Below are positions 16,464 through 25,120 of a stretch of DNA of 47,577 nucleotides, piece after piece; position 1 is the stretch's first letter; the number at the start of each line of letters is the position of its first letter. The position numbers were made by a program, and so were the translations under genes. The stretch spans positions 1 to 47,577 of the forward strand of contig CACXJZ010000017.1 of assembly GCA_902768105.1 (NCBI GenBank). The letters run 5' to 3'. Source of the DNA: an uncultured Prevotellaceae bacterium (GTDB taxonomy: Bacteria > Bacteroidota > Bacteroidia > Bacteroidales > Bacteroidaceae). The notes beneath the pieces were generated by a model. That model was not told where the DNA came from and ran no database searches. It saw only the letters and a list, made by a program, of their open reading frames with translations.

Positions 16464-18612
16464 CCTTCATCTCAGCCTCATGCTGCTTGATGAGCTCCTG
16501 CTGGATGTCGTTCGGTACGAGTTCGTAAGAAGAGAACTTCGTTGTAAACGACGCACGGCCACCCGTCAGTGAACTGAGTGCGATGGAGTAGCTTGACAAC
16601 TCCTTAAGAGGAATCTTCGCACTGAGCTTCTGATAACCTGCCTCAGAGTCCATACCCATGATGATGGCACGGCGACCCTGCAGGTCACTCATCACATCAC
16701 CCATGTAGTCGCCAGGCACGAGCACCTCCAGGTCGTAGATAGGCTCGAGCACCTTCGGGCCTGCCTCCTTAAAGGCTGCCGAGAAGGCATTACGAGCTGC
16801 CAGCATGAACGACAACTCATTAGAGTCAACGGGGTGCATCTTACCATCATAGACGATGACGCGAACGTCACGAGCATAAGAACCAGTCAACGGTCCCTGC
16901 TCCATACGCTCCATGATACCCTTCAGGATAGCAGGCATGAAGCGAAGGTCAATGGCGCCACCGACAACAGAGTTGATGAAGACGAGCTTTCCGCCCCACT
17001 CCAGGTCAATCTCTTCCTTGCCCTTGATGTTCATTTTGAACTCCTGACCGTTAATCTTGAACGATGTCGGGTCGGGCATGCCTTCAGTATAAGGCTCCAG
17101 AATCAGGTGTACCTCACCAAACTGGCCAGCACCACCCGACTGCTTCTTATGACGATAGTCAGCACGAGCCATCTTCGTGATGGTCTCACGATAAGGAATC
17201 TTCGGCTCAATATACTCAATCTGTATCTTCTCGTTGTTCTCCATACGCCATTTCAGCGTGCGCAGGTGGAACTCACCCTGTCCGTGAACAATGATCTGAC
17301 GCAACTCCTTCGACTGCTCGACAACCCACGTCGGATCTTCCTGACGCATCTTCTGCAGAGCGGCCATCATCTTCTCCGTCTCAGCCTCGTTCACAGCCTT
17401 GATAGCACGTGAGAACTTCGAATTAGGATACTTGATGAAGTCAAACTTATTCTCAACATCCTTTCCATTTAAGGTGTTACCAGTCTTTACATCCTTCAGC
17501 TTCACCGTACAACCGATGTCACCAGCTACCAACTGGTCCACCTGAATACGGTTTGCACCTGCACAAGCATACAACGTACCGATACGCTCCTTAGAGCCAC
17601 GGTCGGCATTGGTCAGGTCATCACCACTCTTCACGACACCACTCATCACCTTGAAGTAAGAAACCTCACCAATGTGGGGCTCCACACCGGTCTTGAAGAA
17701 GTAGAGCGACGTGGGGGCAGAAGCATCGGCAGGAACATCCTGACCAGCGGTGTTCTGGACGACAGGCATTTCGCTAACAAAAGGAACAACGTTGCCGAGG
17801 AACTCCATCAGACGACGTACACCCATGTCACGACCTGCGCAAACGCAGAATACGGGGAAGATGGAACGCGTTACAAGACCCTTACGGATTCCCTCACGCA
17901 TCTCGTCCTCAGTCAGATCTTCGCTCTCAAAGAACTTCTCCATCAGCGTATCATCACCTGCAGCAGCAGCCTCAACAAGGGCAGCTTTAATCTCCTTGGC
18001 CTTATCGAGCTGGTCGGCAGGAATGTCCTCGATGATGGGAGCACCACCCTCAGGCTTCCATGAATACTTTTTCATCAGCAACACGTCGATAACACTATTG
18101 AAGCCGGCACCTGTAACAATAGGATACTGTACAGGAACACAGTTAGGACCATACACTTCCTTCAGCTGAGCCAGAATCTGGTCGAAGTCGCAGTTGTCGC
18201 GATCCAGCTGATTGACGAGGAAGATTACGGGCTTCTTCAACTTCTCCGTGTTACGGAAAGCATTCATCGTGCCCACCTCAGGACCATACTGACCATTGAT
18301 GAGGATAACAGCCTGGTCAGTAACGTTCATAGCAGTGATGGAACCACCTACGAAGTCATCAGAACCCGGACAGTCGATGATGTTCAGCTTCTTGTTGTTC
18401 CACTCAACATGGAAAACCGTAGAGAACACTGAATAACCATATTCCTGCTCTACGGGGAAATAGTCACTGACGGTATTCTTACCTTCTACCGTGCCGCGAC
18501 GCTTAATGATACCAGCTTCGAAAAGCATACTTTCGGCAAGAGTAGTCTTGCCGCTACCCGCACTGCCAATGAGTGCAATGTTTTTGATCTCGTTAGTTTG
18601 ATAAACTTTCAT
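16453..18612 (-). CDS. EF-G2-like elongation factor G paralogue with altered GTPase motifs
   Basis: A 719-residue protein with the full EF-G layout: G domain, domain II, and domains III-V (RETI near IPYRETITKMARADYRHKKQ; GQFGEVHLILEPY; domain V with PIYDLEVLVPGDYMGDVMSDLQGRR). The G domain departs from classical EF-G. The P-loop is GSAGSGKTT instead of AHIDAGKTT. The switch I segment reads EQEYGYSV where EQERGITI is usual. The G3 motif is DCPGSDDF rather than DTPGHVDF, so the catalytic His is Ser. G4 is NQLD. This agrees with the EF-G2 class; I recall the Bacteroides EF-G2 being reported to promote translocation without GTP hydrolysis and to be starvation-regulated. It is followed by two lipoprotein genes. 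It is not the main fusA. Confidence 0.88.
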   Translation of the reverse strand: MKVYQTNEIKNIALIGSAGSGKTTLAESMLFEAGIIKRRGTVEGKNTVSDYFPVEQEYGYSVFSTVFHVEWNNKKLNIIDCPGSDDFVGGSITAMNVTDQAVILINGQYGPEVGTMNAFRNTEKLKKPVIFLVNQLDRDNCDFDQILAQLKEVYGPNCVPVQYPIVTGAGFNSVIDVLLMKKYSWKPEGGAPIIEDIPADQLDKAKEIKAALVEAAAAGDDTLMEKFFESEDLTEDEMREGIRKGLVTRSIFPVFCVCAGRDMGVRRLMEFLGNVVPFVSEMPVVQNTAGQDVPADASAPTSLYFFKTGVEPHIGEVSYFKVMSGVVKSGDDLTNADRGSKERIGTLYACAGANRIQVDQLVAGDIGCTVKLKDVKTGNTLNGKDVENKFDFIKYPNSKFSRAIKAVNEAETEKMMAALQKMRQEDPTWVVEQSKELRQIIVHGQGEFHLRTLKWRMENNEKIQIEYIEPKIPYRETITKMARADYRHKKQSGGAGQFGEVHLILEPYTEGMPDPTSFKINGQEFKMNIKGKEEIDLEWGGKLVFINSVVGGAIDLRFMPAILKGIMERMEQGPLTGSYARDVRVIVYDGKMHPVDSNELSFMLAARNAFSAAFKEAGPKVLEPIYDLEVLVPGDYMGDVMSDLQGRRAIIMGMDSEAGYQKLSAKIPLKELSSYSIALSSLTGGRASFTTKFSSYELVPNDIQQELIKQHEAEMKDED

Positions 18613-18653
18613 AAAAATATCGTTTTAGGTTTATTATATTTCAAAAGCGAGGC

Positions 18654-18685
18654 TAAAATTAGTCATTTTAGATGGAAAAACCAAG
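18654..18685 (-). promoter_or_regulatory. Possible promoter of the EF-G2-like gene
   Basis: On the minus strand CTTG (18685-18682) precedes TAATTTTA (18661-18654) by 20 bp. Each box has one mismatch to TTTG/TAnnTTTG. The spacing is right; the match is imperfect. Confidence 0.4.
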
Positions 18686-18691
18686 AAAAGC

Positions 18692-18722
18692 TTTCAAATA
18701 TTAAACATAATTAGTAATTTCG
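18692..18722 (+). promoter_or_regulatory. Possible hemW promoter, near-leaderless
   Basis: TTTC (18692-18695), 19 bp, TAATTTCG (18715-18722), one mismatch in each box. A start of transcription about 7 nt after the -7 box would fall at about 18729, two bases before the ATG at 18731. Confidence 0.35.
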
Positions 18723-18730
18723 CACCCAGA

Positions 18731-19909
18731 ATGGCAGGTTTATACATACATATTCCATTTTGCAGGACCCGTTGCATCTACTGCGGCTTCTATTCAACGA
18801 CAATGTTGGAGCAGCGGCAAAGGTATGTGGATGCGGTGTGCAGAGAGATGGAGAAGAGAGGAGAGAGGAGAGAGAAGAGAGGAGAGAGAAGAGAAACCAT
18901 ATATCTGGGCGGCGGCACACCATCGCAACTGACCATTGCACAGTTGGAACAGCTCCTTATATATATAAATAAGGTATATGCTCCGCTCACCAACCCAGAG
19001 ATTACCATCGAGTGCAACCCTGACGATGTGACAGTTGAGTACGCTGAGGCATTGACGCAGCTCGGAATCAACCGCGTCAGCATGGGCGTACAGACCTTCA
19101 ATGACAAACGGTTGCGATTTCTGAACCGTCGACATACCAGCTGTCAGGTTTATGAGGCAGTCAGTCACCTACGACAGGTTGGCACCAGGAATATCAGCAT
19201 CGACCTAATGTATGGTTTTCCCAATGAGACGTTGGACGATTGGGAGCGTGATATTGATACGGCACTTAACCTCAACGTAGAACATATCTCAGCCTATTGT
19301 CTCATGGTGGAAGAAGGAACTCCCTTGCATCAAATGACAAAAGGAAAGGAAGCAACAGACGAAGAAACAGAACGGGCGATGTATGAGCTATTGATTGACA
19401 AGTTGACGGCAGCAGGCTACGAGCACTATGAAATCAGCAACTTTGCCAAGCCCAGCTATCGCTCACGTCATAACTCTTCCTATTGGAACGACATCCCCTA
19501 CATCGGCTTGGGGGCTGCAGCACATTCTTACAAGCCCCACCAAACCTCCCCGAAAGGGGAAGTTGACCTACGGACAGGGGGGGTACGTTCATGGAATGTA
19601 TCCGACCTCAAGGAGTACATCCGCCGTATAGAGAATGATGAGTCTCCTGTAGAGGACAGCGAACTCATTGAGGGTTGGACACACTATAACGACCGCATCA
19701 CCGTAGCCCTTCGTACTTGCGAAGGACTCGAACTCAACACACTGACTGATGAGCAACGGGATTACTGCATGAAAAATGCCCGCCGCTTTTTAGACGACGG
19801 GCTGCTGAAACTCACCACTTACCACTCACCACTCACCACTCATCTCAGTCTTACCCGTAAAGGTTTATTCGTAAGCGACATGGTAATGAGTGAGCTGATG
19901 CGGGTTTAG
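18731..19909 (+). CDS. hemW: HemW-type radical SAM protein (heme chaperone) with repeat-derived insertions
   Basis: A 392-residue protein. HIPFCRTRCIYCGFYS holds the radical-SAM CxxxCxxC cluster motif (C11, C15, C18) and TIYLGGGTPSQL is the next conserved block. The EISNFAKP and HNSSYWNDIPYIGLGAAAHSY segments and the short C-terminal HemN_C domain fit HemW rather than HemN. HemW proteins carry heme to acceptors and are not coproporphyrinogen oxidases. Three parts look inserted in frame: RGERREKRGERRE (residues 40-54, purine-rich repeat), KPHQTSPKGEVDLRTGG (a palindromic element at 19536-19562) and TTYHSPLTTHLSLT near the end. The gene converges with, and overlaps by 4 nt, the TonB-dependent receptor gene. 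Confidence 0.9.
   Translation: MAGLYIHIPFCRTRCIYCGFYSTTMLEQRQRYVDAVCREMEKRGERREKRGERRETIYLGGGTPSQLTIAQLEQLLIYINKVYAPLTNPEITIECNPDDVTVEYAEALTQLGINRVSMGVQTFNDKRLRFLNRRHTSCQVYEAVSHLRQVGTRNISIDLMYGFPNETLDDWERDIDTALNLNVEHISAYCLMVEEGTPLHQMTKGKEATDEETERAMYELLIDKLTAAGYEHYEISNFAKPSYRSRHNSSYWNDIPYIGLGAAAHSYKPHQTSPKGEVDLRTGGVRSWNVSDLKEYIRRIENDESPVEDSELIEGWTHYNDRITVALRTCEGLELNTLTDEQRDYCMKNARRFLDDGLLKLTTYHSPLTTHLSLTRKGLFVSDMVMSELMRV
18847..18897 (+). repeat. Purine-rich (GGAGAGAAGAGA) repeat inside hemW
   Basis: GAGAGGAGAGAGAAGAGAGG-like sequence made of partial repeats of about 14 nt, encoding RGERREKRGERRE between two conserved HemW blocks. Confidence 0.75.
19536..19562 (+). repeat. Palindromic element (CCAAACCTCCCC-GAAA-GGGGAAG) inside hemW
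   Basis: CCACCAAACCTCCCC followed by GAAA and GGGGAAG. The left part is identical over 15 nt to the reverse complement of the intergenic element at 47140-47166, so this is a member of the same dispersed family lying within a coding sequence. Confidence 0.75.
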
Positions 19910-22329
19910 AAGTGTATGTTCACATCGACACCCACCTGCAGCGGATTGGCCTTCTGCGCAAAGTAGCGCGTGCCACCGGCTGCTAATGAAGCCACAGCAA
20001 ACGTATTGTATTTTGTGTTGGTCAAGTTACGTCCCCACAGACTCACCTGCACGAGACCGAAGTCATAGTCAGCGTGGGCACCCAGCAGGGCATAGAACTT
20101 CTGGCTAAACGTATTTGCCTCGTCCCACCAAATCTTTCCCTGTCCTGTCACGTTGGCACCCAGGGTAAACTTCTCTATATGCCAGTCGCCCGTAGCGCTA
20201 AACGAGTGCTGCGGCACGAAGGGCACGTAGTTGTCCTTGTAAGACTCTTTATAATTAACCGTATTAACAAGAGCCTCATACGTATTAACACTAATATCAA
20301 AATAATCATACTCGTCGAACTTCGCACTGGTATAGCTATACGATGCGCTCCAGTCGAAGGCATTGTCGAAGGCACTGCCACGCAGCGACAGTTCCATACC
20401 ACAAGAGTGGCTCTTACCAGCGTTCGTCATGATGCGGCCGTAGTTATACAGCGGACTCATCACCGAGAGTTGATGATTTCGGATCTGCATGTAGTAGAAA
20501 GCAACGTCCGCATGCAGGCGAGCGTCGAAGAGGTTGAGATGAGTACCCACCTCATAGTTCCATGACTCCTCAGGCTTATAGCTGATGGTCTCCTCGATGG
20601 CATCGTAGTCCTGTGCAGTATGCTCCACGTCGTAGTCGCCACGCATAGCATCCTGCTGATGGTAGCTGAGGTCGGTCTGCAGGATGTCAGAGAACATCTG
20701 GATGTTGTAACCGCCCATACGGTAGCCCTTTGACACGAGGGCATAGACGTTACCCAGATTCTCGTCGAACTGCCATGTCAAACCAAACTTCGGCAGCAGC
20801 TGCGTATAATTTTTTGAACGATTATCCACCAAGTGCGAAGTCAGATGGTAGGTCGCCTGACGTTCTGCTGTCCCACCCGTCATGTTCATATATGCCAAGG
20901 CATCATAATCTATCTTCACCTTGTCATAGTTCAGGCGCAGGCCGAGTGTCAACTTCAGGTGGTCGCCCAACAAGAGGTTCGACTCATGGAACACGCCAAG
21001 ATTTAGTGTGGGCGTATGGAACACCTCTGGTACAGCCATCTCTGCCGACATGGTGATACCCATGCGGGCAACAGCTGCCTCTGCTGCCTGCTGAGACATT
21101 CCTCTTGCAACCATACTCTGAATCATGGAATTCGTCATTGCATTGGTAATGGCATTGCCGATGGGGTCTGTAATAGCATTACCGAAAAGAACAGGAGCAT
21201 CAGTCTTCAGCCACTGATAAGCACCAAACACGCCACTGGCATGCTGCCAACAACTGTTGTCACGGCTACGCAACACAAATTCCTGCGTAATGGCATTCAT
21301 CTTCTGAAGCTGCTGCAACTGCAGATAATCAGGCGTCATATAGTCCTGATCCATCAGCATCTTATCCTGAAGGAACTGGTAGCTGGTGGTTGAGGTAAAG
21401 AGCAGGTTCGGCATGTCATAGCTAATGGTCAAACCCGTATTCAGCATATTACGCTTGTAGCCGTTCATGATAGTTGTGGCAGGGTCCTGAACCTCGTCAT
21501 TAGCAACATTAGGGGCTCCAGGTGCCGCGTTCACGTTCGTGCCTAACGGCAGGAACTCACCGTATCCGAAGCCGTTCTGGTTCACATACTGGTAGTCAGC
21601 CGTCCAGTCGAACTTCAGTTTCTGGTTCGGGGCAAAGATGAGTCGTACCTTGCCACCAGCCTCGTTCGTCAGGTCATTCTTGTCGGAGAAATTCTGATTG
21701 TCGATAAAGCCCTTCAGTCCACTGTAGAAACCTGCAACGGTAAATGCCAGTTTGTCTGAAGGACGATGGTGATGAGCCACCTCGACATTAGAGTATAAGC
21801 CGTTGCCAATGCTCAGGCGGATGTCCGTACCTTGGTACTGCATGGGGTTCTTCGAATACACACGCACCAGTCCACCCTCAGTATTCTGTCCATAGAGCGT
21901 ACTCTGCGGGCCACGTAGCACATCCACACGGTCAATCATATAGAAATGATTATTGTATGCCGACTTCGACATTAGGGGAATGTTATCGTAATACACGCCA
22001 ACGGCTGAGTTGTTGATGCGGCTTCCTATACCACGGACGTATAACGACGACGTCAGTCGGGAGCCGTACTGCGGCATCTGAAACGATGGTACAAAGTCTG
22101 ATAATCTGCTCAAGTCGTGTATCTGCAAGCGGCGCATCTCATAACTGGTCATCACGCTACTGCTCAGGGGTTGCAGACGCAAGCCAAATGCTTCTTTGGG
22201 CTGTGCTACTACGATGACCTCATCAAGATTCTGAACCTTCGACGTGTCATTAGTATCAATATCCACAGCACCTGCCGGTACCACTGTAGCCGTCAGAAGT
22301 AATCCTAAAAAACATGTTCTTTTTTTCAT
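19906..22329 (-). CDS. TonB-dependent outer-membrane receptor (solitary)
   Basis: About 807 residues from MKKRTCFLGLLLTATVV, a signal peptide; a longer start at 22362 overlaps the promoter and is rejected. NLDEVIVVAQP is the likely TonB box. The plug domain follows with SSVMTSYEMRRLQIHDL, SLYVRGIGSRINNSAVGVYYD and VDVLRGPQSTLYGQNTEGG. A long beta-barrel ends QVGVDVNIHF with the terminal Phe required for insertion. The architecture resembles siderophore/vitamin-type receptors rather than SusC: no N-terminal carboxypeptidase-like domain and no SusD neighbour. A helical, Ala/Met-rich stretch (AMTNSMIQSMVARGMSQQAA) in the barrel region is unusual for a strand or loop. The substrate is unknown. 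Confidence 0.9.
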   Translation of the reverse strand: MKKRTCFLGLLLTATVVPAGAVDIDTNDTSKVQNLDEVIVVAQPKEAFGLRLQPLSSSVMTSYEMRRLQIHDLSRLSDFVPSFQMPQYGSRLTSSLYVRGIGSRINNSAVGVYYDNIPLMSKSAYNNHFYMIDRVDVLRGPQSTLYGQNTEGGLVRVYSKNPMQYQGTDIRLSIGNGLYSNVEVAHHHRPSDKLAFTVAGFYSGLKGFIDNQNFSDKNDLTNEAGGKVRLIFAPNQKLKFDWTADYQYVNQNGFGYGEFLPLGTNVNAAPGAPNVANDEVQDPATTIMNGYKRNMLNTGLTISYDMPNLLFTSTTSYQFLQDKMLMDQDYMTPDYLQLQQLQKMNAITQEFVLRSRDNSCWQHASGVFGAYQWLKTDAPVLFGNAITDPIGNAITNAMTNSMIQSMVARGMSQQAAEAAVARMGITMSAEMAVPEVFHTPTLNLGVFHESNLLLGDHLKLTLGLRLNYDKVKIDYDALAYMNMTGGTAERQATYHLTSHLVDNRSKNYTQLLPKFGLTWQFDENLGNVYALVSKGYRMGGYNIQMFSDILQTDLSYHQQDAMRGDYDVEHTAQDYDAIEETISYKPEESWNYEVGTHLNLFDARLHADVAFYYMQIRNHQLSVMSPLYNYGRIMTNAGKSHSCGMELSLRGSAFDNAFDWSASYSYTSAKFDEYDYFDISVNTYEALVNTVNYKESYKDNYVPFVPQHSFSATGDWHIEKFTLGANVTGQGKIWWDEANTFSQKFYALLGAHADYDFGLVQVSLWGRNLTNTKYNTFAVASLAAGGTRYFAQKANPLQVGVDVNIHF

Positions 22330-22359
22330 TTCCTTTGTCTCTAATATAAATTTCGGCTG

Positions 22360-22391
22360 CAAAGGTACAATATTCCCTCCACTCCTGCAAT
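22360..22391 (-). promoter_or_regulatory. Promoter of the TonB-dependent receptor gene
   Basis: On the minus strand ATTG (22391-22388), 20 bp, TACCTTTG (22367-22360), followed by CAGCCGA. It places the start of transcription downstream of the ATG at 22362, supporting translation from 22329. Confidence 0.65.
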
Positions 22392-22419
22392 CCTCATTTA
22401 TATGGATTTTTTACCTCTT

Positions 22420-23382
22420 CTATTCGTTCAATGCGCCGCAATGCGGGCATACACCCTTGGAACGAAGGGGAAATCCGCATTGTCCGCAATGGTAACGCTC
22501 ATAGGAGAAGCGGAAATAGCGCCAAAGCGCAAAGGCTATGTATAGCACAAGTAGCAGATAGCCCACATACCAAAGGGTGGTCAGACTGAACACAACATAA
22601 TCGACAGCACAAACAGCAACCAGACCACCTACGTAGAGCAGAGCATCACCCAAGGTCAGCCGCCGTTGCAAATCGAAGAGTGCTGCAATGCCCACAATGA
22701 GTATGGCCCACACAGACAACAGGAACCAGCAAAGAATGGTAGGCAACTCAAAGGGATTGAGCGACGGGTGGTAGTAGAAATGGCGCCACGTCTCAGGGGT
22801 GAACATCTGGATGGTAGCATAGAGTGTTGCCGATGATGCCACAAGCAGGCAGAGCAACGTGGGATAAAACGAACTGACATCGCGGAAATGCACGATGTAG
22901 GCCTTGCGGCGATTCAGGCGGAAAAGTCCGTAGGCAGCATCCACAATAGCAACAAATGCCAAAAAGATGAGCAGATGCGAATCTGAAAAAAAATCGATGA
23001 ACTCGGAGATAGGGTCGTCTGGCGATACGGCACGCAGCATCTCCGATTCACGCATCCATCCCAGCGTCAGCTGGTCACGTGCTACCTTAACCCACACGGA
23101 ATCTATCGTATCCTGTGGTTGTATGTTGATATCAGCCACCACCAGACGGTCGTGCTTCACGACAAAAAGCGAGTCGCCCTCGTCGCTCAACAACACCAGC
23201 GAATCAGTGTTGACCACGAAATTGTAGCCCTGCGTATAATGATGGGTGGTGGAGAACGAGATACTGTCAATCTGCTCCTTCGTCAAATCCCAAGCATCAG
23301 GCGTCTGCTGCCCGTGGTTGTAGCAGGAACAAAGTAAAAAAGCGGCGAGACAAAAAAACAATAAACGACTACGCATACACAT
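22420..23382 (-). CDS. Membrane lipoprotein with five helices and C-terminal zinc ribbon
   Basis: A 320-residue protein. MCMRSRLLFFCLAAFLLCSC looks like a lipoprotein signal with the lipidated Cys near residue 20. The next roughly 100 residues are extracytoplasmic and beta-rich (VVKHDRLVVADINIQ, VWVKVARDQLTLGWM; SH3-like in character). Five hydrophobic segments follow (about 135-155, 175-197, 212-234, 246-268, 270-290). The protein ends in a zinc ribbon HCGQCGFPLRSKGVCPHCG. I do not recognise a family name, but the plan (exterior domain, helices, zinc ribbon) recurs in Bacteroidales. Its start overlaps the end of the U32 gene by 14 nt, so they are coupled. The zinc ribbon is shared with several signalling proteins upstream in the same run. 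Confidence 0.8.
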   Translation of the reverse strand: MCMRSRLLFFCLAAFLLCSCYNHGQQTPDAWDLTKEQIDSISFSTTHHYTQGYNFVVNTDSLVLLSDEGDSLFVVKHDRLVVADINIQPQDTIDSVWVKVARDQLTLGWMRESEMLRAVSPDDPISEFIDFFSDSHLLIFLAFVAIVDAAYGLFRLNRRKAYIVHFRDVSSFYPTLLCLLVASSATLYATIQMFTPETWRHFYYHPSLNPFELPTILCWFLLSVWAILIVGIAALFDLQRRLTLGDALLYVGGLVAVCAVDYVVFSLTTLWYVGYLLLVLYIAFALWRYFRFSYERYHCGQCGFPLRSKGVCPHCGALNE

Positions 23383-25120
23383 TCATTTGACAGTTTTTAC
23401 AATCGAACTCCAAGCGGAAACAACGACCATCACCCAGTCGCAACGAGAGTGGCTCACGCCAAGGAGCCTTACGATGCAGCCTCGAACAGTAACCGAGGGC
23501 ATAACGAAGGCAATGACGACACTCCATCAGCGGAATAATCCCACCGTGGGACTGTTTTGTTCCCGGCGTGGGACAATCTCGTTCCCAGCGTGGGACAATT
23601 ACATTCCCAGCGCAGGACAGTTTTGCTTCATGCCGCGTAACTTGCGACGACATCAATTGTTCCACCAAACTATGTCGCAGATTCGTTAACAAGCTACTGG
23701 GAATAAAGAAGTTAAAATCTTCTGACATCTGCACTTCTGTGCACTCATAAGGCGTTCCACCGAGCTTTTTCAACTGTCGGATGATGTTCTCACGCTGTGG
23801 TTTCTCTGCCTGCTGATGTTCGCAATCAATAGTGGCTACGACACCGTCAGTCGAAAGCGAGAAGCCTGTAGGCGTGACAGATAACAGGAACGTAAGGGGT
23901 ATCTTACGTTCGCTGCTTCGTCGCGACAACAAACGCTCAAACTCCACATCCTCGTTACGATAAAGGGCCATTCCTGGACTCAGGGAACGTGGCATCTGGT
24001 AAGGGAAGAGACGATTACCCTCTGCACGATTGACACGAAAGCCCTCTAGCTCGCGTGCGCGAACATTATTATTAATAAAGCAAAGCCCGTCGCCATTGGC
24101 AAAACGTGACGTTCCGGCAACAGTAAACGAGTTTCCGCGAATCTCCTTCACTGTTCCCACAAACTCGCCCATAGCCTTGGGCGTGTCTGGCGAAAAGATG
24201 TCAGGCTGACGTCCTTTCAGAAAGTAATGAGTGAAGCCACGGTTAAAGCTCTTCCTCAAGTCTGGCTGGAAAGTATAGATGCAGCGTCCAAGCGAAGCAC
24301 GACAATAGAGGTCTGGATGATGACGAATGATGTCATTGAGCCGCTCGCTATAGGCAGCCGTCACGTTCTTCACATAAGCAATATCCTTCAGGCGTCCCTC
24401 TATCTTAAACGATGTTGCACCAGCATCAATAAGCTGTTGCAGGGTGTCGATTTGGTTCAGATCTTTCAATGAGAGCAGATAGCGGTTATACTCAAGCACC
24501 TGACCGTCAGCATCAAGCAAATCGAATGCCATACGACAGAACTGCGCACATGCGCCACGATTAGCAGAACGACCAAAGCAATACTCAGAAGCATAACAAC
24601 AGCCAGAATAGCTGACGCACAACGCACCATGCACGAAGACCTCCAGTTCTGCCTCTGGCACAGCGGCATGGATGGCGGCAATCTCGTCAACAGACAACTC
24701 ACGGGCCAGCACCACACGGTGCATGCCCCTTTCGTACTGCTGACGTACCTTCGCGGCCGTACGGTTGTCTGCCTGCGTCGAAGCATGAAGGGCAATGGGT
24801 GGCAGGTTCATGCCGAGTATACTCATGTCCTGGATGAGCACAGCATCGACATCAGCTTCGTATAACTGCCAAAGCAGACGCTCCACGTCAGTACGCTCAT
24901 CAGCATAGATAAGCGTGTTGACTGTCGCATAAACCTTAGCAGCAAAACGATGGGCATACTCGCACAGCTGGCGTATATCGCTGATGGAATTACCTGCTGC
25001 CACACGGGCTCCGAAACGTTCGGGACCAATATAGACAGCATCGGCACCGTGGTCAATGGCCGCGATGCCGCATTCCAGATTCTTGGCTGGAGCCAGCAGT
25101 TCGAGTCGTCGCATCGTCAT
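23369..25120 (-). CDS. Peptidase U32 family protein
   Basis: A 583-residue protein of the U32 / YegQ-RlhA group, now mostly linked to tRNA or rRNA hydroxylation in the families studied. ELLAPAKNLECGIAAIDHGADAVYIG opens the protein. The signature ELEVFVHGALCVSYSGCC...NRGACAQFCRM and LKDLNQIDTLQQLIDAGATSFKIEGRLKD are intact. The C-terminal part has MECRHCLRYALGYC and DCKNCQM, probably Fe-S ligands. The start overlaps the metA stop as ATGA. Residues about 494-527 are encoded by a 22-nt-period repeat array (23537-23640), apparently an insertion before the MECRHC block. The target here is not known. Confidence 0.88.
   Translation of the reverse strand: MTMRRLELLAPAKNLECGIAAIDHGADAVYIGPERFGARVAAGNSISDIRQLCEYAHRFAAKVYATVNTLIYADERTDVERLLWQLYEADVDAVLIQDMSILGMNLPPIALHASTQADNRTAAKVRQQYERGMHRVVLARELSVDEIAAIHAAVPEAELEVFVHGALCVSYSGCCYASEYCFGRSANRGACAQFCRMAFDLLDADGQVLEYNRYLLSLKDLNQIDTLQQLIDAGATSFKIEGRLKDIAYVKNVTAAYSERLNDIIRHHPDLYCRASLGRCIYTFQPDLRKSFNRGFTHYFLKGRQPDIFSPDTPKAMGEFVGTVKEIRGNSFTVAGTSRFANGDGLCFINNNVRARELEGFRVNRAEGNRLFPYQMPRSLSPGMALYRNEDVEFERLLSRRSSERKIPLTFLLSVTPTGFSLSTDGVVATIDCEHQQAEKPQRENIIRQLKKLGGTPYECTEVQMSEDFNFFIPSSLLTNLRHSLVEQLMSSQVTRHEAKLSCAGNVIVPRWERDCPTPGTKQSHGGIIPLMECRHCLRYALGYCSRLHRKAPWREPLSLRLGDGRCFRLEFDCKNCQMNVYA
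23537..23640 (-). repeat. 22-nt-period palindromic array inside the U32 coding sequence
   Basis: Centres at 23545, 23567, 23589, 23611 and a degenerate one at 23633 are each 22 nt apart. The first unit, TCCCAC-C-GTGGGA, is a perfect palindrome; the next two are TTCCCGGCGTGGGAC and TTCCCAGCGTGGGAC; the fourth is TTCCCAGCGCAGGAC. Each unit shifts the frame by one, so successive units encode different peptides; only changes of three units keep the frame. Confidence 0.85.

Noticed and set aside
16453-18612. Tetracycline-resistance ribosomal protection protein (TetQ/TetM type)
   Set aside because: The G domain and domain IV match the EF-G2 group; the DTPGH motif kept in TetM/TetQ is absent.
22330-22362. 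Upstream start of the TonB-dependent receptor
   Set aside because: It overlaps the -7 box; the signal peptide starts at 22329.
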